64,000 nt of DNA from Lichenostomus cassidix. Taxonomy: Eukaryota > Chordata > Aves > Passeriformes > Meliphagidae. How positions within the stretch are numbered: position 1 is the first letter of the stretch; every line of letters begins with the position of its first letter. The stretch is taken from the NCBI GenBank assembly GCA_008360975.2, contig CM039182.1, forward strand, positions 80,569,405 through 80,633,404, read 5' to 3'. The notes below the pieces were generated by a model. The model made no database searches. It was given only the letters and a program-made list of their open reading frames with translations, and had not been told where the DNA came from. Positions 9,061 through 20,896 of the stretch are shown here, one piece after another. A program made the position numbers and the translations under genes.

Positions 9061-10862
9061 GGGTTTTGTCACACTTCAGCAAGTGAAGTTTGCTCAGCCT
9101 CATCTAGTGAGAGCAGAGGTGGCGTGAAAGGCACCGGCAGTTGTCTGAGAAACGTGTTTTTTCATTGGGATGTTTGCGTAGTACGATTTGAAACCACGAT
9201 GTACTTTTATTCTCGCTGTTATTTAACTGGATTGTTTTCGGTGTGTGGCGTGACTGTATTTCGGCACTTTCTGAATTGGGGAGTTTGAGTTTACCAGTCC
9301 GCAATGATGCAGATGGAAACATCTCGGTCAGTTGTATCAATTTATCATTCTGTGAGGATTGCTTACCCAGATAAGTGACAACTAGTAGGGTTTGTTGTAT
9401 CATTCCAGATGCTGAGTGTGCACTGTAGATTGACACAGCGATAATCTGCCTGGGATTATTCCTGGGGTGCAGCCGGAGTGGGGTGAGCTGTCAGTGCATC
9501 TGTTCCCTCAGCAGAGCAGACTATTGGCAGGAGAGGTCTGTGCATGCAGGCACACGCAGGCTTGGGAAGATGGTTAGAATTTGCGAGATTACAGCTAAGG
9601 AAAACATCCTAAAACTAAAACGTGTTGTTAAAGTTATAGCGATAGCATGTTCCAGCAGCCCTAAGGTAGTGCATCTGAAGATCATATTTTCTGAAAGCTG
9701 ACTAACCACTCTTGCTTTGAATCTTGTGTTAAAAGGCTGATGTGATGCTAGTCCAGCTAGAGTGCTGTAAAATAGATTTTTTTTTTTTCATACTGGAAAT
9801 TGCACTCAAATCTTACTTCTAGCAGTTTGAGCATCTCCTGGCTGTTATATAAAGCTGATTCAGTTTAGTAAAGTTTGACTTATTAAGAATTGTTTGACTT
9901 GGTGATGTCATATATATGACACATACTCAATCAAAAGTGTATTGCTGCCTTGAAAGGTTGAGGTATGGCCTTGGTTACTTTGCTTAGTCTAGTGAAAGAT
10001 TTTGGTAGATTTCCAGATTTTGTGCTGCATTCCCACTTTCCTCTCCATCAGGTACTGATAATATAACTTTATTATGTTTACTAATGAATTAATCTCATTT
10101 TCTCATTTTAATGCTGAACAGCTGCGAGGAGTCCTGCTGAGAGCTAAGGTTTTGCCCTGGAGTGTGGCAGTTTACTTCTCCGTTCAAGAGGTTGTTTTGA
10201 ACTAAGTAGTGTAAACACTTGCTTCTGAGTTGCACTGCTTATTCCTTGGGATGTTGTAACAGATTTGTTTTGGTTGACAAAGCTGAAGGCATTAATATTT
10301 GAAGTGTCTCATTTATTTTAATCTTTAACTAGTGCTGTTTTCATAAAATACTTACAGGTAGTAGGAGTGCCTGTGCACTTTGTAATGATCCATAAACATG
10401 GTTGTAGCAGGTTTGTTGTACTCATTTCCTGTTGGGCAGAGATGCAGAGGGTGGTAACTGTGTATTGCTGCTGTTTTCAGAAGAAAGAGTTGTGTGGTCG
10501 TTTGTTTTTCACTTTCTTTTCCCCCAGGTACTTAGGGAAACCACGTGGATTCTGACTTCTGTTGATATAGTCTTGCACAAATACAGGATTTTCAGTGAAT
10601 GAAGTTCATTACTTTTCAGAGAGTAACTATACACTACAATCTGGGAACTGCAGAAATAGTTTGCAGAAATAAGTCTCCTGCAAATTTTGGCTTTTGTGTT
10701 AGAGGTTGCGTGCAGGAATTCAGCCAAGGGAGCAGCTGAGCTCCTGGTGTGAGCAGGAGCAGAGAGACCCGTTTCTGCCCTCTGGTCTGCAACAGCTTTA
10801 TCAGCAGTGTTGGCTGGGTCTGATTTCTGTGCCGTAGGACACGTAAGTGTGTAGCTGATACT
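9061..10862. other. Presumed first-intron sequence
   Basis: Beyond the island the base composition returns to AT-rich. I see no coding exon. A donor-like ACAC|GTAAGTG at 10845/10846 with a possible acceptor TGCAG near 10713 could mark an alternative leader exon of about 130 bases, but the pyrimidine tract is poor. Confidence 0.35.
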
Positions 10863-10911
10863 ACTATCAGTTGGTAGTAGGTGTGTACTACCAGTGCTAT
10901 CTGTTGATAGT
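10863..10911. repeat. Nested inverted repeats
   Basis: Inner arms TGGTAGTA (10872-10879) and TACTACCA (10886-10893) are perfect with a 6-base loop. Outer arms ACTATCA (10863-10869) and TGATAGT (10905-10911) enclose them. In RNA this would give an imperfect stem-loop with an asymmetric internal loop. It does not match a microRNA precursor that I recognise. Confidence 0.75.
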
Positions 10912-13900
10912 GGGGAGGAGTGTGTGTGAAATCTGATACTGTGCTACTTCATGCAAAGCAGTATCTAGTAATTGGTTAATATGTTGTGATGATGGACTTC
11001 TGAATAGCAGTGAAATACGATTTAGCGTTAGATATAACATCTGGTTTATAAAATTTTGATATGCTCCTGATGTTTGCAAATGTATGTTCTGAAGTTACTA
11101 TGGCTCCTGAGATGAATTGCTATTGCTATTGCCGTAATTATAGGAAGCAGCACTGAGGAGCTTCTCCTTTTCTGTAACATCATTTTATGGAAATGTTTAA
11201 TGGGCATTCTTGTCAATGCAGAGTTCTTCAAATTGTTGTTAATCAGCCTGTTTATCTTTATTATCATCCTTTTATCCTCTTTGGCGTGTGTGTACATTCC
11301 TATTTGGAAACAGCGTTAAGTTACAGCGTATATGTTAATTTTTCTCCTAATGTGTTTTGCAAAGCTGTAGCTGATTCAAAAGAACGAGTTGTGAGGGTTT
11401 TTAGTTTTGTTATTTTGCTTTGTTTTTTGTCAAACACTACCAACATTTTTCAAACTGACCCTTTCGAGGTACGCTTGCCAACTATTGGCGGTAGGCTGGA
11501 TTTAATTTCCAGGCTGCAGCATTGCAGCTGTGACCCGTGAAAGGCAGGTGGCACTCTGCTATCTGCAGTTCCTACAGACACCTGGGGAACGCCACAGCCC
11601 GAGCTGGGCACTTCAGGTACGGCTTCTTGTAAATCAATTGTTGCTAAAACGGCAAATTGTTTTTTAAAAAAAGGTTGTGGCTTTTATTTTAGTTTTCTTT
11701 GTAAAATTTATACTGTGATTTATTTAAGAAATGTGCCAGTTTGCATGTAACTATAGCACATTTGCTTAACATTTGTCAGGAAGGTAGCAAATGTAAGCGA
11801 AGTTAATGATCCTTAACCTGCAGTCTAATTAGTGTCCCCTTGATTTTTTGCTAGAATGTCTATTCCAAAGTATGAAGCATGCAAATCTTTTGTGATTTAG
11901 TGGATTTGTTCATGCATCTATTCTCAAATTTGTGTTTTCCCTCGGGTACTTTGATGCAATCAAGTTGTCTGCTGTGTAGTATCAACTCTTTATTTCCATA
12001 TATAAATATATTAATAAAATTAATTTCCATTTGGGGAGATTGATTTTGGAAGAAATTTCCTTGTGTCCCAGTATATATTAGAAAGTCAGGCAACTTCACA
12101 AAAGAGCTGATGTTTGTCATTGACAGCAGCAGAAAACTGGGGTTGTTTCATAGTCTGCCCTGAGGCCTTTGCAGTGAAACTCATGAGTTTAACTCAACTG
12201 TTGAAACTTATCTTTTTAAATATTATCTTTTCTTTGCAAGCAGTTTGAGTGATTTGTTCAGAAAGTTTAAATGCCATGTAGCATGTCAGCTGCACTATCA
12301 TTTCCAGACTTATCTCCAGTTAGCTTATCTGTGTTATGAAATTACTTGCATGATAGCAAGATAATATAGCTTTTCATTCCTCTTTCATTCTTTTTAAAAG
12401 TCAGGATATATCCCTGAACTCCAGTATACTTAGAATTGTTGGATCCTAATTTTTCACAGAACTGGTCAGTGTTTTCATGGTTACCAACCTCAGTAATGGA
12501 GATTAGTTTCGTTTAGGGGACGTTGATTGAGCAGCTCTGAGTCCTTGGCATATAATATTCTGATTTTTTTAATCCCTTGCTAGATGAATAGCAACGTGCA
12601 TCCATTTAGCAGTATTTGTTTGGTTTAGGAAAAACTTCAGAGAAATTTTAACTTTAAAAATGCTGAAATGCAGGCTGTTACTCTCCTCCTTTCCTGTAAT
12701 ACTGGGATACATTCTTAGGCATTACTAAATACGTGTGGTGAATGAATTAGGGAACATGTGATGGCTACAGGATTGGTTTGTAATATGAATTGGGTGGGCT
12801 GAAGAAACGGGCTTACTGTGAATTGTGAGATTTTCCCACTTCTTTTCCCCACATCTCTCCAAATTTCAGAATTGAGCTCCTTCTTTGGTGCTGTTGTCCT
12901 CTGAATTGCTAGTCTAGTTGGAAACCCAGAATGCTATTGAAATGTGCTTTCTGGTTAGACTTAGGTTTAACCGGGAATCAGGAATGCTAAATACAAAGTT
13001 AACTAAAAGGCCTCTGCAGCTAGGGAGAGAATATTAAAACAATTTTGACCCTGCTTTTCTGACCCACAGTAATCTTATTGCTGAATCAGTTATTTCTATT
13101 ACTGGTGAGCTCTACAGATAAAGGCATGTGAATGAGTATTTGTGTGTAGTTTTAAAAGTTATTAGGCAGTTGTTCTTCACTGTGTTTTATTCAGCATAAA
13201 GTTACCTCAGTAGTTTCTGTTGCCTTTTCCTTTCACTGTCCATGTATGTTTTTTCACAATCTGTGTCATTTCAGTGACCTGCTTTCACTGGAAACCCACT
13301 AACATTTGCATTGGCAAACTCTGCTAGTTATGAAAGGCACCGTGGGAGCATGGCTGAAATGACCTTGTTATGGGAGAAAATGCAAGGGATGAAACTCTTT
13401 CTGTTGACCTTGTCTGACAGTGAAATCACTGAGTACTTGAAGAAAAACTCCTGGCTTTATCAGTTATGGGAGAAGTCATGTGTATTGCTTTATGTCTCTC
13501 AAAGTCTTGTGAAGTTTTAAGGTTTTTTTACTAAGTCGTAGTCAAAGATAAAGTCTGTGAAAAGAGATTATACACAGTCATTTGCCTGTTATGTTACTTA
13601 ATATAAGTTCAGTTGTTGATGGCCTCTTCTTTTATGTCTTGTTTCCTTTCTTATTCTGAACTTGCAGTAGGGCTATAAGGTTGTTTTCTTAGCTTTTGCT
13701 ATATAAACAATGTGTGTGTATTCCAAATTTTGGCTACTTCTCATGCTTCAGTGCTTGAGCATAATTTTCCTTGCCACTTTTTAAACCTAAGCAATGATAT
13801 TGGAATGTCTAAGGGACAGTATATGCACAAAATTGCTATTAGTGTCTGATGTTATATTACCCAATGCTGCAAAACAGGACTCCTAGCATAGTCAAAAGAT

Positions 13901-16900
13901 GGGAGTTTTCTGATAGTGGTCTTCAAGGAATGTCAGCCTGGGGTAGGTCAAGAGCCTGACGACTCCTATGATCCTCATTAGTAGCTCTGATGCTGAAGTT
14001 GCTAAAGGTGATGGTGCAGTTATTGACTGTTGCACTCATTTCCGACACTGTAAATCCATGTCTTGCCTCTCACTTGGTAGAGCACTTCAGAAAAACTCAA
14101 CCAACCAATCAACAAACCAGAAACTCCCCTTAATTCCTGTCCTCTGTTAACATTTCAGGTCTCTTTCTGACCTGAAAGCCATGGTATGCTGTGTTTCCTG
14201 AACGCGGGCAGGTATAGATGGAGGATACTGTGATGTCAGAGAGTGCTGTTGTAGTTGTCCTTAGAAATTCTGGGACTATGTCAGTCAGTTGCCTGCTGGG
14301 TCCTTTTAGTTGTGCCAGTGTAGCTGTTCATGTGGCACCACAGTATGAACAGTATTAGGCAGCTGATAGTTTTAACACTTTTCCTTTGAAGTACCCATGG
14401 CCACTGATCCCAGCAAGGCCCCGCAGGCTCTCAGTGTAACTGCAGGTGTGAGGAAGGAGGGGACAGCAGGATTGTGTGTGCAGAATAAAAGTCTGATTGG
14501 TTCCTCAAATAACACTGAAATTTGTAGGATTTTGCCTCGGTGGAGTGTATCCAGACAGCTTTTTGTTGTGTCAGCTTTATAACAGGCAGCAGGCTCTCTT
14601 GTGGAGGTTGCAAATGGACTGAGACACAGCTGTGTGTCTGTCTTCACCAGCAGTCTAAACTCGACTCCTGAGGAGTGAGGTACCTGAGAGGCAATGCCTC
14701 ATTGCATTGCCCTTGAGTGTGTCAGAAGTGGGGAAATTTGGGGTAATAACCTGTTAAATACCAAAGTTCAGTCTTCCAAAGCTTGTCTGCCAGACATTAC
14801 TCTATTGAAAAATGATAATGGATGTGTGCTGTTGGAATTGAGAGTACGAAGCCACAAAACCCTTCCACATTTCTGTGCCAGGAGCATGAGTTCATGCGTG
14901 CAGTTCTAGAGACATGCAAGGGGTGAAGTTGGTGTTTGTGGGAAGAGAAGCTTCTCTTGATGCAGATGGGTAGAAGTCCTAAAATACTGCTACCCTGGGC
15001 TCTGGAGACTTGTCTAACTGTTGTAATTCTGTTGTTAATCCTGGTCAGAGTTTGCAGACTTTCTTGAATTGTCCAAGAAAGTTGCTAGATTTTCCAGTTT
15101 ATCTTCTGTTGCTTTCCTAAGTGCATAGTGTCAGACTCTTTACCTAAGCATTAGTTAAATCTTTGCTATAGAAGGCAAACCAGTGAAGCCTGGGCATCAT
15201 CCTTTAATGTCAGGTTACAAAAAAAATGTGTAACTATCAACAACAACAGAAAGAGAGATCCGGGCTCTAGAGCTGAATTGCCTTTTTGCTTTTTTTTTGC
15301 TATTATCTTTTTGCTATTGCTCTCTGTTGTTTTAAATTAAATTAATGTTCTGGGTGGAGGAACTTGATTTTTTCCTTCAGTATTCTTTCCTTAAGCAAGT
15401 GTGCAAGTAGCTTTGATTAGAAAATTCCATTTTTGCTCACTTATCTATAAATGTCAGGGGAGATTGTTTTGCAAATTTATTTAATCTGAAGGCCAGTGAG
15501 ATCAGTATCAAATTTTGAAGAAAAATAATCTCTAACTAGAGGTAAACACTTAATTCTGATATTTGACTTGAGTCTTTATATTTTACTCTCAAACCCATAA
15601 TCATAAAATGCTCTTAAAATAACTTGAGCAAACATGTTATTTTTCTTAGAGTACCCCTATGAACTCATTGCTGGCAATGGCTCTCTGCCTCTTGGGAAAA
15701 GGACACATTAGTCTTTTTATAGGATCACTGTTGACAAAGCTTGTCCTTCAGCTTCACTTGTGGAGCTGCTGTGTTGTAATTGTTTCTTTTTACCAGAAGG
15801 CTAAAAAAAGAACTAGTTTGTTGCGGAGGCGTATCACTAATATTTTAATGAGAGGAAATATAAGAATTATTTAACTGGAAATATAGGGAGCTCTGTTGTT
15901 TGTGAGGAACAATTAATGTGCTTAACTTACCTTTCAGATTTACTGTGATTTCTGTATAAACCAGACCTGATTTTTAATTGCATGTATTTGTTTATTTTTG
16001 GGATTTAGCATTTCCCTTAAAAATCACTTAAACAGAGGGTTTGGTTTTTTCCCTGCTACTCTCACCAACTTTGACCTTTTTTGTAAGCTCCAAATTTCTA
16101 ACAATGCCAACACTGAAACTTTTGAAAATGTCATTTGAAATGAGTGGAGCAGTTGACACCAGGCTCTGTGCACACACTGACTCCTTCAAAGATTTATGTG
16201 TAGCCATAGATCAAGTCTAGAGAACCCTATTACAGATAAAACCTGAGAATCTAGCAGATTTGGTTTGCTTCTTGCCAAGCCAGGTGCTTGCCTTCCCTTG
16301 CCCCTTTCTGCATTGCGGGAAGTGCTGCTTTATGATGTTTGAGTACCTTCTTGCTTATTTCGTGGCTAAAACTTTCTAAGCCTTGTAAGAAATTTTGTGT
16401 GTGTTGAATGTCCTTGCTTCTACATAAAAAGTTATTTTTCCACAAATCAATCTTCATTTGATAAATATTGTTTCTGTGTTTGTATTAATATCTCTAGATA
16501 GTTGATAACTGGAATGATCAATCTCAGAAAAAAACTGTGTCTGTTCCTGAATATCATTCATGTCTTTTAGGTACTTCGAATGCCACATTTCATGCCAAAA
16601 TAGTAAGATGAGAAAAAAATCACAATGTTTGGCTTCATAATTACATCTGGGTTTACTTCCATAATTGTATTACTTGTCTTACAGACATTAGGGTGCTGAG
16701 AGCTGGAGTGCTGGGGGGGGGGAGCCTTACTTTTGTGATTGAGTTGTAAGGATTGGAGTTAACAAGATTTAGTATTTTGAAAAGGGTTTGAAATTGCTTT
16801 TTTGCAGACAGCTGACTAGGGAGAAAGCGATGAGCAGAAGATAATCTCTTCAGCTTTAGCAGTGGCAACTGGTACATGAACTATTAGTATTTTCTTCTGA

Positions 16901-18185
16901 AATGTTTCATTTAGCTTCTTTGTGCAACAGTAGTTCCCAAGATTCACCAAACAGCATTCGGGCTTGTAACTGTAGTCTCTATGTTGCAAAATGTGGAATA
17001 TGTAAAATTAAGAAAGAATGTTCCTTGACGTTTCATCTTTGGATACCTTTAAGCCTAATCAACAAGAAGGTAGATTTAACTCATGAAACATAGCAGCTAA
17101 CAAGCAAGCTCTAAGAGATGGCCAGGTGTTAGAAGAACAAATTACTTGTTGTTAGAATTGCCGTGTTAAGGTTTGGGTCTTGACATGCTTCAGTGATCTC
17201 AGGCCTAGGGGGAGGTTATCAAAGCTCAGGAAGAAGGATGTCCAGTACTGATAGTGAATACAGAGAATGCAGAATTTAAGGGCTACAAAGACATGTGGCA
17301 GAACTCCCAAGACAGTGAAGAAACTAACAAAGCCAACTCAAGCAACTGTGCTGAAATTTGCTCCATCTGGTTAAAAGGTAATTTTGGCAGGGGCAGATTG
17401 CTACCACCATCTCACAGACCACCGATCCAAGAAACCCAGGCACTCAAAAGAAGAGAAATACTGAGCGTGGGACTAAAAAGGATGGGAAGGGAAAGAATAA
17501 TTTACCAGTAGAAGATAGAATACTAATTAATAAGAGAACTATTTAACTTGTAGCCAAAGGACTAATTCCTTTTTTTGCTAAAATGTATGAATAGTAAAAA
17601 GTTTTGATAGTTGGCGTGCTTGATTTGTGTGGTATTACTGAGCACCCAGGCTTGTGCAACTCTGAAATAAATAATCAATATCTTTCTCAAGTGTGTAATT
17701 GTTGGCTTGTTGCACACTAGGTAACAAATCCAATTTTTCTGGACAGCACTTACACCTTGGTCCCAGGAACTCATCGACAGAGAAAGCTGTTGCATTGATT
17801 TTCTATCATCCAGTTTTTCTGGGGGTGTGCTTAGCTGTTGAAAACCAAATGGAAATAGAGCATCCTCGCCCCACAGCATCTATGGATGGAATCGTTTTTG
17901 TCTGGTATGATCACTGCCAGTGCATTCCATTGTAGCTCAGCATGGGAAGTGAAGGGTACGAGTAAACATGCAGAATCATTGAAATGTTAAGATAGTTCTC
18001 ATATTGCTGGCAGGCATCATTTCATACTTGCAGTCCTGTAGAAAAGATTCTGTAGTCTCTTGTTTGTATTTAAATATCAGCTCTGAACTATGTTTCGTTT
18101 AAACCTTCCTTACTTAACTGAAGTTCTACTTCAGTAACTCCTGAAAGATTTACTGCTTACTCTTGCCAAGTTTCTAACGTTTCCA
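10912..18185. other. Presumed intronic stretch without recognised genes
   Basis: AT-rich DNA. I see a G10 run at 16713-16722 and T-rich tracts near 15292. No exon with matched splice sites and open frame, no RNA gene and no identifiable transposon were found. The open frames (at most about 117 codons, 11187-11540) are compositionally random. Confidence 0.4.
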
Positions 18186-18600
18186 GACCTATTGGAATGA
18201 GTCCAGAGGAGAGCAGAGCTGGAGCACCTCTCCTATGAGGACTGACTGAGAGAGTTGGAGCTATTCAGCCTGGAGAAGAGAAGGCTCTCGGGAGACCTTG
18301 TGGCACCTCACAGTACCTAGAGGGGGCCTACAAGAAAGCTGGAGAGGGACTCTTCAGAAGGGCATGTAGTGACAGGACAAGGGGTAATGGCCTTAAGCTA
18401 AAGGAGGGCAGGTTTAGATCAGATATTAGGAAAAAATTCTCTACTGTGAATGAGGGTGGTGAGGCACTGGCACAGATTGGCCAGAAAGGTTGTGAACTCC
18501 CACACCCTGGAGGTGTTCAAGACCAGTCTGGATGGGACTCTGAGTAACCTGGTCTAGTGGAAGGTTCCCTTCCATGCAGGGGGTTTGGAACTAGATGGTC
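18186..18600 (+). mobile_element. CR1 LINE, 3' fragment (outer copy, 5' part)
   Basis: This is a typical avian CR1 3' region in plus orientation. It includes the block around GAGAGCAGAGCTGGAG (18210), CTATTCAGCCTGGAGAAGAGAAGGC (18261), a GTGACAGGACAAGGGG block (18369) and CTGGAGGTGTTCAAGACC (18508), followed by GGAACTAGATGGTC. These blocks encode the degenerate C-terminus of the CR1 ORF2 protein, a reverse transcriptase/endonuclease that copies the element into new sites. Frameshifts and stops show it is dead. The copy is interrupted at 18600 by a second CR1 and appears to resume at 18891. Confidence 0.92.
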
Positions 18601-18890
18601 CACCTGAAAGGAGGTTGTGGCAAGGTGGGTGTTGGGCTTTTGTCCCAGGAAACTAGCAACAGGACAAGAGGAAATGGCCTCAGGATGTGCCAGAGGAGGT
18701 TCAGGTCAGACATCAGGAAGCATTTCTTCACTGAAAGAGTGGTCAGGCATTGGAATGGGCTGTCCAGGGAAGTGGTGGTGTCACAGTGTTTGGAAGTGTT
18801 CAAGATACAACTGGATGTGGCATGTAGTGCTGTGGTTTAGTAGAGAAGATTGTGTTCGGAGGTCTTTTCCAACCTTAATGATTCTATGAT
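18601..18890 (+). mobile_element. CR1 LINE, 3' fragment (inserted copy)
   Basis: A second CR1 3' end in the same orientation starts with CACCTGAAAGGAGGTTGTGG and ends in TTTTCCAACCTTAATGATTCTATGAT. One frame still reads a recognisable ORF2 C-terminal string (for example [20 protein letters not shown] and [10 protein letters not shown]), although it is truncated at both ends. It sits exactly where the outer copy breaks off, which implies it inserted into the older element. It is 5'-truncated, as is usual for CR1, and not mobile. Confidence 0.92.
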
Positions 18891-18938
18891 CTTTAAGATC
18901 CTTTCCAACTCTAATCATTCCATGACTTAATGATTCTG
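18891..18938 (+). mobile_element. CR1 LINE tail (outer copy, 3' part)
   Basis: CTTTAAGATCCTTTCCAACTC... followed by degenerate ATTCCATGACTTAATGATTCT is the expected continuation of the outer copy's AACTAGATGGTC at 18600. Joined across the inserted copy, it completes the CR1 3' terminus. Confidence 0.75.
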
Positions 18939-20868
18939 ATGTCTTATGCAGTGTGGCATAAAGTAGGCTGGAGACACAAGCTAATTGCCTTCCTCTGGCA
19001 TTTCTGTTGGCTGGCAGCTGCCTGTAACCTGCAGGTGACACTTTTGGTTTGCTCAAGGTTCTGAACCATCAAAGGTAAATGAAGTATATACATCTGTGTA
19101 GTACAACTAGAGTATTGATAGATCCTTTAGTAGTGTGTGACAAATACGTATGAATTAAATGAAGGCTGTGATAGACAGAACTCATTTGAGCAATAATTTC
19201 TGTGTAGGAATTGTTCAGTAGGGCTCAGTGACCAGAATTATTCTGGCTAGATAACAGGTTCACAGTAATGCTCCCTCCTGACAGTAGAACGTATCTATAA
19301 TTTATAAGTTTCATATTATTAATAAAATCTGTGACACTTCTAATTTCTTAAAGAACTTTTTGCAAGCAGCATTTATAAATGCTTGCTGGTTTTACACATG
19401 GTCAAACTTAACCTTACCTAATAATTCTTACATAGATATGTAGGGGTGCTTACTTGGGGGTAGGCTTTCTTTTTCCCCCTCTCTACACACATGCATGCAT
19501 TCACACACAGTTTTACAGTCTATTCCAGTTTGTCAAGCAGTGGCACTGGCTAGATAATAGATAATAATCTATTTGTTTATTCTGTCCAAATGCTGCTGTG
19601 GTATCCCATCGAGTAGCAGTGGAAGGATGGAGAGGCCTTTCTGCTGGGAAGAACTTACCAGCTTCAGTCCAGTGGTTAGTGCACAACAGCATTTCGAAGA
19701 CAAAGTGAATTGAAAGAGAGATCAGCACACTGTTCTGATAGTGGATAGTTCTGAGCTCTGAAGAGCTCATCTCTTTGAAGAACAAAGAAATATTGGTATC
19801 AAATATTGATTATGGGTAATATCTAAAATTCATAAACTTGTTAGATTTATTCTGGCAAGCTGGACTGCAGGGATAAATGCAGCAACCTTTGCTGGAGAGT
19901 GAAAAGAAGTGAGTAAAAGAAATGCAATTTGAATAAATTTTTCATGATTAGTGGGGTCTTTCAAAGGCAGATGTGATTAAGTGATTTGACTGGATTCAGA
20001 AAATACAATTGAATCAGAATAATTTTTGTAAATAATGAAGTTATGGTAATTTAGATGAACCAGAAACATGGACAGACTCATTGAACTACAGTAATGTACA
20101 CAGACACTTGAGGTTTTAATATACTTTTCTGAAAGCTAATGAACACTTTGTAAGTGCAAATGTTTCTCTATAGTTTGGCTCTGATTTGATGGTATAGCTT
20201 GCCATGCAGTCTTACTACTGGTTGAGATAAAGTCTATGTATTCTGTGAGATTTAAATGCAGTCATGTTTTAATTTTTAAATTCTTCAGGTTCTGCTGCCT
20301 CAAACTACAGCTGTAGTTCTGAAAGTGGCCTCAATAGGTCCTAATATGTTATTTCAGATAATGTGCAGTAATATGTTGCTTTTGTAGGGCTCTTAATTAA
20401 AGGTTAGGTTGCTTGATGTTAGTGAAGAGGGGTGGAATATTGAGGGTTGACATTTAGCATTGCTTCATGTTTAAAAAAATGGAAATAAAAGTTCTACGTG
20501 GTTTGTTATCTACGTTTTAGATTAGCAATGCTAATAAAATAATTCCTGTGCTTCATTGAGTTCCTTTTTGCTGTGTGTACGTTTTAAGGCAAAGCCAAAT
20601 CAGACTGCTCCTTGCTTTACTGTTGTAATTTGGCTCAGTTCTGCTAAATCTGTCCAGTGCAAGACAATGCCTAATGTGTTAGGCAGGCTGGAGTATTCCT
20701 GCATTCTGCTTCTGGGTTAAATGTGTGTAAATGTATTAATGAGCAAAGGATTCTCTAGCAGTGCTGGTATAGTTAGCTGATCCCTCTCTGCCTAATCCAT
20801 CCACAGTAAGAACCAGCTGTGAATTTTGTAACGAGATGGAATTACTCTTTTCTGCTTTTGCTCTGCAG
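18939..20868. other. Presumed intronic stretch
   Basis: AT-rich with no supported exon, repeat or RNA gene. Confidence 0.4.
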
Positions 20869-20896
20869 TGAGTCAGCTAAGATGGTGTCCCAGCAG
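20869..20896 (+). other. Possible micro-exon with a start codon (speculative)
   Basis: A pyrimidine-rich tract ending TTTTGCTCTGCAG is followed by 28 bases and then CAGCAG|GTGAAA. The 28 bases hold AAGATGG, a favourable start context, and five codons MVSQQ that end exactly at the candidate donor. The acceptor is good but the donor is ordinary, and the exon would be very small. Chance is a serious alternative. Confidence 0.12.

Noticed and set aside
8006..9103. 365-codon minus-strand open frame opposite the plus-strand first exon
   Set aside because: Proline/arginine/alanine-rich with no domain. It mirrors the plus-strand GC content and ends in an AT-rich gap as low-complexity Phe/Tyr residues.
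8149..9288. 379-codon plus-strand open frame across the CpG island
   Set aside because: It crosses the best splice donor, includes the pentanucleotide tract as His-Arg-Thr-Ala-Pro repeats, shows no domain, and coexists with similarly long frames in other phases. GC-rich, stop-poor sequence explains it.
10713..10845. Alternative leader exon ending at ACAC|GTAAGTG
   Set aside because: The donor is good, but the acceptor lacks a pyrimidine tract and no second line of evidence supports it.
18595..18889. 80-90-codon frames as possible small genes
   Set aside because: They are degenerate CR1 ORF2 C-terminal remnants inside the inserted CR1 copy.
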